DNA of 64,000 nucleotides, taken from the NCBI RefSeq assembly GCF_004343505.1, contig NZ_SLXU01000001.1, forward strand, positions 1-64,000. Direction: 5' to 3'. This DNA is from Rhodovulum bhavnagarense (GTDB lineage: Bacteria > Pseudomonadota > Alphaproteobacteria > Rhodobacterales > Rhodobacteraceae). Of the stretch, positions 7,675-15,570 are shown one piece after another (position 1 is the first letter of the stretch; each line of letters starts with the position of its first letter). A model generated the notes under the pieces. The model did not search any database, was not told the origin of the DNA, and saw only the letters and a list, made by a program, of their open reading frames with translations. The position numbers and the translations under genes were made by a program.

Positions 7675-9390
7675 ATGACTTATCGTGCCCCGGTGGACGA
7701 CATACGCTACATCCTCGCCCATGTGGCGGGATTCGACGAGGTGACCGCGACCGAGCGCTTCGCCGATGTTACGCCCGATGTAACCACCCAGATCCTGACC
7801 GAGGCCGGCAAGCTCTGCGAAGAGGTTCTTGCCCCGTTGCAGCGGGCCGGCGACCTTGCCCCGGCCCGCCTTGAAAACGGGGTCGTTCGGACATCGCCGG
7901 GCTTTGACGCCGGCTATCGTGCCATTGCCGATGGCGGCTGGACGGCGATCACGGCCCCGCCTGAATTCGGGGGCATGGGCCTGCCCCAGACACTTGGCAT
8001 GGCGGTGAACGAGATGATGAGCGGAGCTTGCCTGTCGCTACAGCTTTGCCCGCTTTTGACGCTGGGCCAGATCGAGGCGTTGAGCCATCACGCCAGTGAC
8101 GAGATCAAGGCGCTTTACCTGCCCCGGCTGGTTTCCGGCGCGTGGTCGGGCACCATGAACCTGACCGAACCGCAGGCCGGCAGCGATGTGGGCGCCCTGC
8201 GCAGCGTGGCCCGGCCCAAGGGGGATGGCACTTACGCGATCACCGGGCAAAAGATCTATATCAGCTGGGGCGACGCCGATTTCATGCCCAATATCGTGCA
8301 CCTGGTGCTGGCCCGCCTGCCCGATGCGCCGCCGGGCACGCGGGGGATCAGCCTGTTTCTCGTGCCGCGCAACCTTCCCGACGCGAACGGCGATCCCGGT
8401 GCGCGCAACGGGGTGCGGGTAATCAGCCTTGAGCACAAGATGGGACTGCATGGCAGCCCCACCGCCGTGATGGAATATGACGGGGCGACTGGCTGGCTGG
8501 TCGGCGAAGAAAACAGGGGCATGGCCGCGATGTTCACGATGATGAACAATGCCCGCCTGGGCGTTGCCATGCAGGGAATCGGCGTGGCCGAGGCCGCGCT
8601 ATCCCACGCCTTGTCCCATGCTGCCGCGCGGCGCCAGGGGCAGACGCCCGTCCAGGGCGGCAGCGGCGCCATTCTCGACCATGCCGATATCCGCCGCATG
8701 CTGGCCTGCATGCGTGCAGAGGTCTTTGCCGCCCGCGCGATCGCGCTGTCTTGCGCGGTTTCCATCGACATGCAGACCGCGACCGGGGCCGCCGAATGGG
8801 CGGCGCGCGCGGCTTTCCTGACGCCGATTGCCAAGGCACATGGCACCGATACCGGGGTCCTGGTGGCCTCGATGGCGATGCAGGTGCATGGCGGCATGGG
8901 CTATGTCGAGGAAACCGGCGCGGCACAATACCTGCGCGATGTGAGGGTGACGCCGATCTACGAGGGCACCAACGGCATTCAGGCGATGGATCTTGTCGGA
9001 CGCAAGCTCATGGATGGTGGCGAGGCCGCCTGGCGTCTTCTGGAAGAGATCGAACAGGGTGCAGAGATGGCGCGGGCGGTCTTGCCCGATCTGGCGGGCG
9101 AGGTCTGGGCCGCGGCCGAATCCTTGCGTGAAACGACGGAATGGATGCTCACGCGAGAGATGACCGACCGTTTCGCGGGTGCTGTGCCTTATCTGCGTGC
9201 CTGGGCGCGGGTTCTGGGCGGGCACATGCATCTGGCCGCGGCGTATGCCGAGGGCGGTTGCGGGCGGCGCAGCGCGCTGGCGCGTGTGTTTGTCGAGCGG
9301 CTGCTGCCCGAGCATGCCGCAGCCCTGGCCGAGGCGCGGGCGGGCGCAGAGGGGCTTTATGCCCTGGCAGACGACGATTTCGCAGCATGA
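7675..9390 (+). CDS. Acyl-CoA dehydrogenase (DmdC-like size class)
   Basis: A 571-residue FAD enzyme, longer than classical 380-residue acyl-CoA dehydrogenases and similar in size to 3-methylmercaptopropionyl-CoA dehydrogenase (DmdC) types common in roseobacters. It shows the FAD/substrate region MNLTEPQAGSDVGAL, the stretch QVHGGMGYVEETGAAQYLRD, and the catalytic glutamate in YEGTNGIQAMDL (about E430). GGAGGA lies 5 bases before the chosen ATG. The stop overlaps the start of the metallo-hydrolase gene, so the two are translationally coupled. Whether it acts in DMSP breakdown or general beta-oxidation cannot be decided from sequence. Confidence 0.9.
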   Translation: MTYRAPVDDIRYILAHVAGFDEVTATERFADVTPDVTTQILTEAGKLCEEVLAPLQRAGDLAPARLENGVVRTSPGFDAGYRAIADGGWTAITAPPEFGGMGLPQTLGMAVNEMMSGACLSLQLCPLLTLGQIEALSHHASDEIKALYLPRLVSGAWSGTMNLTEPQAGSDVGALRSVARPKGDGTYAITGQKIYISWGDADFMPNIVHLVLARLPDAPPGTRGISLFLVPRNLPDANGDPGARNGVRVISLEHKMGLHGSPTAVMEYDGATGWLVGEENRGMAAMFTMMNNARLGVAMQGIGVAEAALSHALSHAAARRQGQTPVQGGSGAILDHADIRRMLACMRAEVFAARAIALSCAVSIDMQTATGAAEWAARAAFLTPIAKAHGTDTGVLVASMAMQVHGGMGYVEETGAAQYLRDVRVTPIYEGTNGIQAMDLVGRKLMDGGEAAWRLLEEIEQGAEMARAVLPDLAGEVWAAAESLRETTEWMLTREMTDRFAGAVPYLRAWARVLGGHMHLAAAYAEGGCGRRSALARVFVERLLPEHAAALAEARAGAEGLYALADDDFAA

Positions 9391-10451
9391 TGGACGGGGC
9401 TCGCGGCGCGATCCGTTATCCTTTCGCCACGCCGCCCGAGCCGGGGCAGGCGGTCGAAATCGCCCAGGGCGTGCTGTGGTTGCGGATGCCCCTGCCGATG
9501 GCCCTGGACCATGTCAATGTCTACGCGCTTGACGATGGCGAGGGCTGGACGCTGGTCGATACCGGCATCGCCTCGCGCCGTGGCCGGGCCATCTGGGCCG
9601 ATCTGCTGGCCGGTCCCCTTGGCGGCAAGCCCGTGACCCGTGTCATCGTCACTCATCACCATCCCGACCACGTCGGTCTTGCGGGCTGGTTTCAGTCCGA
9701 GCACGGCGCCGAATTATGGACCAGCCGCGTTGCATGGCTTTTTGCGCGGATGCTGCAATTGGACGAACAAGACCGCCCGGCGCCCGAAACCCTGGCATAT
9801 TGGCGCGGCGCGGGGATGGACCCGGCGCTTTGGGGCGAGCGCGCCGCGCAGCGCCCGTTCAACTTTGCCGACACGGTGGCGCCGATGCCGCTGGGCTTTC
9901 GCAACATGGCCGAGGGCGACGTGATCCGGGCGGGCGGGCGCGACTGGGATGTGCGCCTGGGCGATGGCCATGCGCCCGACCATGTCACCCTCTGGAGCCG
10001 CGACTGCGACCTGGTGATCGGTGGCGACCAGTTATTGGCCTCTATCTCGCCCAACCTTGGGGTCTATGCCACCGAACCGTTTAACGACCCCGTGGCGGGC
10101 TGGATCGAAAGCTGTACGCGCATGGCGGCACATGCCCGTGAGGATCATCTTGTCCTGCCAGGTCACAAGCTGCCATTTACCGGGCTGCCGGTCCGGCTGG
10201 ATCAGCTTGTCGCGAACCATCATGGCGCATTGTCCCGTCTGCGTGCGCACCTGGGTGAGCCACGCACGGCCTGCGAGTGTTTCACGCCGCTGTTCAAGCG
10301 CGAGATCGGTCCGGGGGAATACATACTGGCCCTGGTCGAGGCCGTGGGGCATGTCAATCACTTGTTCCTGACCGGACAGGCGCGGCGCTGGCAGCGCGAG
10401 GACGGGGCATGGCTGTACCAGGTTGCACAGGTGCCGCCCGAGGGGCCGTGA
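9387..10451 (+). CDS. MBL-fold metallo-hydrolase
   Basis: A 354-residue metallo-beta-lactamase-fold hydrolase with the binuclear metal motif THHHPDHVG. Further likely ligands are in GDGHAPDHVTLWS, IGGDQLL and VLPGHKLPF. The C-terminal third resembles the winged-helix extension of LACTB2-like thioesterase and lactonase homologues. Start and stop overlap with the acyl-CoA dehydrogenase gene (ATGATGG), which suggests it hydrolyses a CoA ester or other product of the same pathway. That is inference from coupling, not motif. Confidence 0.88.
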   Translation: MMDGARGAIRYPFATPPEPGQAVEIAQGVLWLRMPLPMALDHVNVYALDDGEGWTLVDTGIASRRGRAIWADLLAGPLGGKPVTRVIVTHHHPDHVGLAGWFQSEHGAELWTSRVAWLFARMLQLDEQDRPAPETLAYWRGAGMDPALWGERAAQRPFNFADTVAPMPLGFRNMAEGDVIRAGGRDWDVRLGDGHAPDHVTLWSRDCDLVIGGDQLLASISPNLGVYATEPFNDPVAGWIESCTRMAAHAREDHLVLPGHKLPFTGLPVRLDQLVANHHGALSRLRAHLGEPRTACECFTPLFKREIGPGEYILALVEAVGHVNHLFLTGQARRWQREDGAWLYQVAQVPPEGP

Positions 10452-10603
10452 CAGGCCCGGCAGGATCGACTAGCGTGCGGGCCAAAGGGATGTCTGGAAC
10501 GGGGCGCGCGATGGCGACAACGTGGCACAAGATGCCGGACCGGTTGGTTGGTGCCCGCCGGTTGCGGCCCCCCGAGAGAGTAGCCGCGCGCGCGGCCCCC
10601 ACC

Positions 10604-11269
10604 ATGGCCTCCCGGATGATCGTGATGCTGCGTCTTTTCCTTCTTGTGCTTGCCCTGCCCGCGATCCTGGCCGCCTGCACCGCCGAACCCGTCTGGGCCC
10701 CCGACGAGGCCGTGGCGCGCGCCACCTATCGCAGTCCCGAGCCGCCCTCGATCACGCTGTTTACCATGGTGTCCAACCGCTCTGACGCGGGGGCGCATTC
10801 TGCGCTGATGATCAACGCCAGCCAGCGCGTTATTTTCGACCCGGCCGGCAGCTGGTGGCACCGCACAGCACCCGAACGCAACGACCTGCATTACGGGATC
10901 ACGCCGCTGATGCTTGAGTTCTACGTCGATTACCATGCACGCGAAACCTACCACGTCGTGATGCAGACCCGGCAGGTCGCCCCCGATGTCGCAGAGCACG
11001 CCTTGCGACTGGTCGCCGATAACGGCGCGGTCGGCAAGGCGATGTGCGGCCGGTCGGTCAGTTCGGTTCTCAGACAGGTGCCGGGCTTTGAATCGATCCC
11101 TGTCACCTTTAACCCCAAGGGGATCATGCGCGCCTTTTCAAGGCTGGACGGCGTCGAAACGCGCAAGATACGCGACGATGATCCCGACGATCACGGCCTG
11201 CTGTTGCAAGAACAGAATCTTGAGGCCCCGGCCTATCCCACGCTGCCCTCTGCCGCCTCGTCGGGTTAA
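10604..11269 (+). CDS. Conserved lipoprotein, possible permuted papain-like fold
   Basis: A signal peptide (LRLFLLVLALPAILAAC) ends in a lipobox, so the protein should be membrane anchored. The mature part has a histidine in GAHSALMI followed by VIFDPAGSWWH and, about 85 residues later, a cysteine in GKAMCGRSVSSVL. A His-then-Cys order with a strand carrying the His resembles circularly permuted NlpC/P60 (YaeF/YiiX-type) proteins. This is a structural guess only. ATG 10616 is an alternative start, and an in-frame ATG at 10511 would add an unlikely arginine-rich leader. It overlaps azlD by four bases at the 3' ends. Confidence 0.7.
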   Translation: MASRMIVMLRLFLLVLALPAILAACTAEPVWAPDEAVARATYRSPEPPSITLFTMVSNRSDAGAHSALMINASQRVIFDPAGSWWHRTAPERNDLHYGITPLMLEFYVDYHARETYHVVMQTRQVAPDVAEHALRLVADNGAVGKAMCGRSVSSVLRQVPGFESIPVTFNPKGIMRAFSRLDGVETRKIRDDDPDDHGLLLQEQNLEAPAYPTLPSAASSG

Positions 11270-11595
11270 CCCAAGAGGTAGAGCATCGCGTAAAGCGTCA
11301 CCGCCCCCGCGCCAATGGCCGCAACGACGTTGCGGGTCGCATAACCCAGTCCCAGCGCCGCCGCCGCCGCCAACACGCGCGGCGGGTCGAATGCGCCGCC
11401 CGTTGCCGCGGGCCAGACGACCATAGGCGCGACAAGGGCCGGAAGAACCGCAACAGGGGTATAGCGCAGATGCCGAAGTACCCAGTCGGGTATCCTGCGG
11501 TTTCCGATGATCCCGAGAAAGGAAAACCGGATCAGGAAAGAGCCGATCCCCAATGCCACGATGATCATCCAGATTTCTGCCGTGCCCATGTTCAT
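11266..11595 (-). CDS. AzlD-family small membrane subunit of a branched-chain amino acid exporter
   Basis: A 109-residue, three- to four-helix membrane protein (IWMIIVALGIGSFLIRFSFL, then YTPVAVLPALVAPMV and a C-terminal helix), matching AzlD. AzlC and AzlD together export branched-chain amino acids and analogues such as azaleucine across the inner membrane. The ATG lies inside the end of azlC (ATGA overlap), the usual coupled arrangement. Confidence 0.88.
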   Translation of the reverse strand: MNMGTAEIWMIIVALGIGSFLIRFSFLGIIGNRRIPDWVLRHLRYTPVAVLPALVAPMVVWPAATGGAFDPPRVLAAAAALGLGYATRNVVAAIGAGAVTLYAMLYLLG

Positions 11596-12299
11596 TCGCG
11601 TCGTCCCGTCCATAGTTCGACCTGCGCGCCGACGATCATCGCCCCCAGGGCCGCCAGCAAGAGGCCGGTATTGTAGGGCATGAAGGCCAGCGCAAGGCCC
11701 AGCGCCACCGAAACGCCTGCCGCTGCGACATGGGCGGCGGTGCGCAGCGCCGGCGCGATCATCGCGATAAAGGTGATCGGCACCGCGAAATCGAGCGCGT
11801 ATTCCGGCGGGATGCCCTGGCCCACGAGTGCCCCCACCAGCGTCATCGCGTACCATGTCGGGCAGACCGGGGTGATGACGCCAAAGAGGTAGGCAAGCCT
11901 TTCGGCCAAGGTCATGCCGGGCCGGGCTTCGAACCGGGCATGGCCCACGGCAAAGGTCTGGTCGACAAGGAAATAGGCAACAAGAGCCCGTTTCCAAAGC
12001 GGCGCCTCGCCCAGGTACGGTGTCAGCGAGGCCGAATACATCGCCATGCGCAGGTTCACCGCCAGCGCCGTCACGATCACGATCAGCGTGGGCGCGTTGT
12101 CCGACATCATCTGCACGGCGGTGAACTGTGCCGCCCCCGCGATCACCAGCACGGAAAAACCCATCACCTCGGCCAGGTTCAGCCCAGCCTCGGTTCCGAC
12201 CACGCCGAACAGAACGGCAAAGGGCACGATCACCAAGAGAAATGGCGCACCGTGGCGCACGCCCGTCCAATAGGCCGATTTGATGGTGGATGAGGACAT
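11592..12299 (-). CDS. AzlC-family large subunit of a branched-chain amino acid exporter
   Basis: A 235-residue polytopic membrane protein with the family features ...VPFAVLFGVVGTEAGL, GAAQFTAVQM, NLRMAMYSASL and a FLVDQTFA segment. These match AzlC, the partner of the AzlD gene it overlaps. It is divergent from mobA, with 77 bases between the start codons. Confidence 0.92.
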   Translation of the reverse strand: MSSSTIKSAYWTGVRHGAPFLLVIVPFAVLFGVVGTEAGLNLAEVMGFSVLVIAGAAQFTAVQMMSDNAPTLIVIVTALAVNLRMAMYSASLTPYLGEAPLWKRALVAYFLVDQTFAVGHARFEARPGMTLAERLAYLFGVITPVCPTWYAMTLVGALVGQGIPPEYALDFAVPITFIAMIAPALRTAAHVAAAGVSVALGLALAFMPYNTGLLLAALGAMIVGAQVELWTGRRE

Positions 12300-12376
12300 C
12301 GCGGGTCTCTAAGCTTGGGTCGGTCGAGGGCCTAAGCGCTTGGTCGGACGGATGCAAATGCAAAATCGGAGGGGGC

Positions 12377-12961
12377 ATGGCGGTGCTTGGCCTGATCCTG
12401 GCGGGGGGGCAGGGGCGGCGCATGGATGGTGCCGACAAGGCGTTGCTAAGGCTTGGAAGTGACTGCCTGTTGACCCACGTTGCCGCGCGCCTGGGTCCGC
12501 AGGTAGCTGGGCTGGCGCTCAGCGCGAATGGCGATCCATCCCGGTTCGCGGGTTTTGGCCTGCCGGTTCTTGCCGATCCGTTACGGGGCGGGCTGGGTCC
12601 GCTGGCTGGTATCCTGGCCGGGCTTGACTGGGCCGCCGAAAAAGGGGCGGGGCGGTTGGTGACGGTGGCGGTGGATACGCCCTTTGTGCCCCGCGGCCTG
12701 GTCGCGCGCCTGTCCCGGCCCGATGTGTCCCTGACGCTGGCCCAAAGCGCGGGGCGCGTGCATCCGACTGCCGGGCTGTGGTCGGTGGAGTTGCGCGCGC
12801 CCCTGCGTGCGGCACTGGCCGGCGGCACGCGCCGGGTGATGGAGTTTGCCCAGGCGCAAGGCGCCGTGCAGGTTGCCTTTGGCGGGGAGGGCAACCCGTT
12901 CCTCAACATCAACACCCCCGACGATCTGGCCGCCGCCGAGGCCTTGCTTTGCCGGGGATGA
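12377..12961 (+). CDS. mobA: Molybdenum cofactor guanylyltransferase
   Basis: MobA transfers GMP from GTP to molybdopterin to give the MGD cofactor. The N-terminal nucleotide-binding signature LILAGGQGRRMDGADKALL is complete, with DPLRGGLGPLAGILAGL, a DTPF metal-binding motif and NINTPDDL near the C-terminus. The length (194 residues) is typical. A GGAGGGGG ribosome-binding site precedes ATG 12377. Its stop overlaps the start of the next gene (ATGA). Confidence 0.95.
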   Translation: MAVLGLILAGGQGRRMDGADKALLRLGSDCLLTHVAARLGPQVAGLALSANGDPSRFAGFGLPVLADPLRGGLGPLAGILAGLDWAAEKGAGRLVTVAVDTPFVPRGLVARLSRPDVSLTLAQSAGRVHPTAGLWSVELRAPLRAALAGGTRRVMEFAQAQGAVQVAFGGEGNPFLNINTPDDLAAAEALLCRG

Positions 12962-13833
12962 AGGGGTTCGAGACCATCGTCATGGCCGACTGGTCGGCCC
13001 GTTCCGCCCCTTCGCCCCGACGGCCCGTGGCGGATGCGATCTGGATCGCGGTGGCGCGTGGCGCGGCCCGGACGGTCAGCTATCACCGCACCCGCGCCAG
13101 CGCCGAGGCGGCCTTGTGCGAATTGATGCAGGCCGAGCACGCAGCGGGGCGGCGGGTGCTCTTGGGGCTGGATTTCGCTTTTGGCTATCCGGCGGGCTTT
13201 GCCGCCAGGCTGACAGGGACAGCATGCGCGCGGGCGGTATGGTCTTGGTTGGCCGAGCATTTGATCGACGGACCCGACAATGCCAATAACCGATTTGCCC
13301 TGGCCGATGCGATCAACGCGCGCCTGCCGGGCGTGGGGCCGTTCTGGGGTTGCCCGCAGGGGCTGGACCTGCCGCATCTGCCTGCGAAGGGGCGCGCGCG
13401 CCATGGCCATTTCTTGCCCGAACGCCGTGCTGCCGAAGAGGCGTTGCCACGCGCCCAAACGGTCTGGAAGCTCTTTACCACCGGCGCGGTCGGTAGCCAG
13501 GTTCTGGTGGGGCTGCCGATGCTGCACCGTCTTGGCCAACGCTTTGACAGCGACTTGGCGGTCTGGCCTTTCGATCCGCCCGGGGCACCGCTGGTGCTGG
13601 CTGAAATCTATCCTTCGCTGATCGACCCTGCTGTGCGGGCGACAACAGGTGAGATCCGCGATGCGGTGCAGGTGCGATTGATGGCGCATGCCGTCGCCGC
13701 GATGCAGGCAGAGGGGCGGTTAGCCGATCTTTTCGCAACACCGCCCGATCCGCGCATTTCCGAAGAGGGATGGATTCTCGGGGCGGCCTGTGGCCCGGAC
13801 TTGCTGGCGCTTCTCAGCCGAACATTCCCGTGA
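12958..13833 (+). CDS. Conserved protein coupled to mobA, function unknown
   Basis: A 291-residue soluble protein with an early acidic motif MADWSA, a second acidic strand LLGLDFAFGYP, a central tract NRFALADAINARLP, and an acidic EIYPSLI near residue 220. The spacing of acidic residues on strands suggests an RNase H-like (DUF429-like) fold. The ATGA overlap with mobA suggests a role linked to molybdopterin cofactor use. I know of no tested activity for this family. Confidence 0.8.
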   Translation: MKGFETIVMADWSARSAPSPRRPVADAIWIAVARGAARTVSYHRTRASAEAALCELMQAEHAAGRRVLLGLDFAFGYPAGFAARLTGTACARAVWSWLAEHLIDGPDNANNRFALADAINARLPGVGPFWGCPQGLDLPHLPAKGRARHGHFLPERRAAEEALPRAQTVWKLFTTGAVGSQVLVGLPMLHRLGQRFDSDLAVWPFDPPGAPLVLAEIYPSLIDPAVRATTGEIRDAVQVRLMAHAVAAMQAEGRLADLFATPPDPRISEEGWILGAACGPDLLALLSRTFP

Positions 13834-14839
13834 CCCGGCCAAGCAACATGAATGCCCGCGCGGTGCGGGTTTCTGCAAGATCGCTGATTTCCTGGTCCGA
13901 GGCAGCCTGTTCGAACTCTGCCAGAACCTTGTCGAACTGGCGCAGGAAATGATGCGCGGCATCGCGAAAGATGGGGTCCTGTTTCATCCGGCCCGCGGCC
14001 AGCGCCAGGCAGGAGCGGTCGCGCACCCCCCCCAGCGCGGCCACGCCCGGTCCGCGTTCGCCATGGGCGAATTTACGCCAGATCTCGGGGTGCGCGCGGT
14101 CGGGGCGCAGGTCGTCCATGTAGATGCCATCCTGGCTCAGCAGCGTCAGTACGTCTTGCGCCGCCCGCACCAGTTTTCCTGCGATCCGGTCCTCCAGCGC
14201 GCGGCGCAGCGCCCGGAATCCCTCGCGATCTTCTGCGGTTTCGGGAAAGTTCAGCGCGCGCAGGAAATCGGCCGTTGCCAATGGCGGTGACAGATCCTCG
14301 GGCGGGGTGCCCAGCGCCAGCGCTGGCTGGTCTGCATCGGTCTCGGGCGGGGATACAGCGGTGGTTGCCAGCGCGGGCGCGGGTGTTTCGCCCCGGCGGC
14401 TGGCAAAGGTCGCGATCACGGTTTCGGTCTGTTTCTGCGCGCGGGCGAGTTCTTCCAGCTTCTGTTCTATCGAGGGGCGCGAAACCTCCATCCCGGCGTT
14501 TTGCTGTTGCTGGATGTAGGTCTTGCGCATCGCGTCGATGGCAGCCTGGAGCCTGGCGGATTCCTCGCGCATTATCCGCGCGCTCTTTGCGGCCGAGGCT
14601 CCGACCCAGATCAGGGCGACGGGCATCACTACCGCCAGAAGCACCAGGATGAAGGTCAATGGATCAAAGCTCGGCCGCGTGCTGCCGAACCTTGCAAAGG
14701 TAAAGAACGCCCCCGCGATCACCAGCCACAAAAGGCTGAGACCCAGCGCGATCATGTCCGTGGCACCGATATCCCCTTCCTCTTTCTTCGAGGAGAGGAA
14801 CCCGATCTTTAGCGGGGTGTTCCGTTCGTCATTTGCCAT
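13814..14839 (-). CDS. Inner-membrane protein with coiled coil, unknown function
   Basis: A 341-residue protein with two transmembrane helices near the N-terminus (about 30-50 and 62-82). A coiled-coil segment follows (SARIMREESARLQAAIDAM to LEELARAQKQTE), then a proline/alanine-rich linker and a helical C-terminal domain (about 190-341). I do not recognise the family. It sits upstream of nothing on its strand and directly downstream of greA (25 bases), so it is probably co-transcribed with greA. The 3' end overlaps the convergent gene by 20 bases. Confidence 0.78.
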   Translation of the reverse strand: MANDERNTPLKIGFLSSKKEEGDIGATDMIALGLSLLWLVIAGAFFTFARFGSTRPSFDPLTFILVLLAVVMPVALIWVGASAAKSARIMREESARLQAAIDAMRKTYIQQQQNAGMEVSRPSIEQKLEELARAQKQTETVIATFASRRGETPAPALATTAVSPPETDADQPALALGTPPEDLSPPLATADFLRALNFPETAEDREGFRALRRALEDRIAGKLVRAAQDVLTLLSQDGIYMDDLRPDRAHPEIWRKFAHGERGPGVAALGGVRDRSCLALAAGRMKQDPIFRDAAHHFLRQFDKVLAEFEQAASDQEISDLAETRTARAFMLLGRVTGMFG

Positions 14840-14864
14840 GTTCCGGCGCCCGCCCGTGATCCCG

Positions 14865-15335
14865 TCAGATATAGCTGACGCTCAGCACCTCGTAGCTGCG
14901 TTCCCCGCCCGGGGTGCGCACCTCGACGCTGTCGCCCTCGTTCTTGCCGATCAGGGCGCGCGCAAGCGGCGATCGTATGTTCAGCAGGCCCTTGTCGATA
15001 TTGGCCTCTGCCTCGCCCACGATCTGATAGGTCTTTTCCTCATCGGTATCCTCGTCCACCAGCGTCACGGTTGCGCCGAACTTGATGGCGCCCGACAGCT
15101 TGGCGGGGTCGATGACCTCGGCCAGCGACAAGAGCGCCTCCAGCTCCTTGATGCGGCCTTCGATAAAGCTCTGTTTTTCGCGGGCTGCGTGATACTCGGC
15201 GTTTTCCGACAGGTCGCCATGTTCGCGCGCCTCGGCGATGGCCTTGATCACGGCGGGCCGCTCGACCGATTTGAGTTTTTTCAATTCCTCATCAAGCGCG
15301 GCATGCCCCGCGCGGGTCATCGGTATCTTTTCCAT
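14865..15335 (-). CDS. greA: Transcription elongation factor GreA
   Basis: GreA rescues backtracked RNA polymerase by stimulating transcript cleavage. The 156-residue length is standard. The N-terminal coiled coil carries the acidic tip region ([20 protein letters not shown]), and the C-terminal FKBP-like domain ends in [14 protein letters not shown]. The gene is divergent from the ETF-QO gene, with a 235-base gap that should hold both promoters. Confidence 0.97.
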   Translation of the reverse strand: MEKIPMTRAGHAALDEELKKLKSVERPAVIKAIAEAREHGDLSENAEYHAAREKQSFIEGRIKELEALLSLAEVIDPAKLSGAIKFGATVTLVDEDTDEEKTYQIVGEAEANIDKGLLNIRSPLARALIGKNEGDSVEVRTPGGERSYEVLSVSYI

Positions 15336-15570
15336 AGTTCGCTATCTTTTGGGGAAGTCCGTTTCAAAAGACCCAAGCAAATTCGCAGCGCCTTTGCAAG
15401 CGGGCGCGCAGTCCGCGGTGCCTGTTCACGGGTGAGAGTCCGTTACCGAATGCCGCCACGCAGCGAAATGATGTTGCGTCGCAATTGAATTGGGGGGCGG
15501 CCTGCGCTAACGGTTGCCGGGATGCAGACCTGCCGCCCTGGGCGCGGCGCGCGACCAGAGGGGACAGCAC

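Noticed and set aside
11266-13689. An 807-codon open frame on the minus strand
   Set aside because: It is antisense to mobA and its partner gene and passes through azlC out of frame; only its last 109 codons (AzlD) look like protein. High GC keeps shadow frames open.
15336-15570. Search for a tRNA, riboswitch or small RNA between greA and the ETF-QO gene
   Set aside because: No cloverleaf, T-loop motif or stable conserved hairpin was seen; it is most likely just two divergent promoters.
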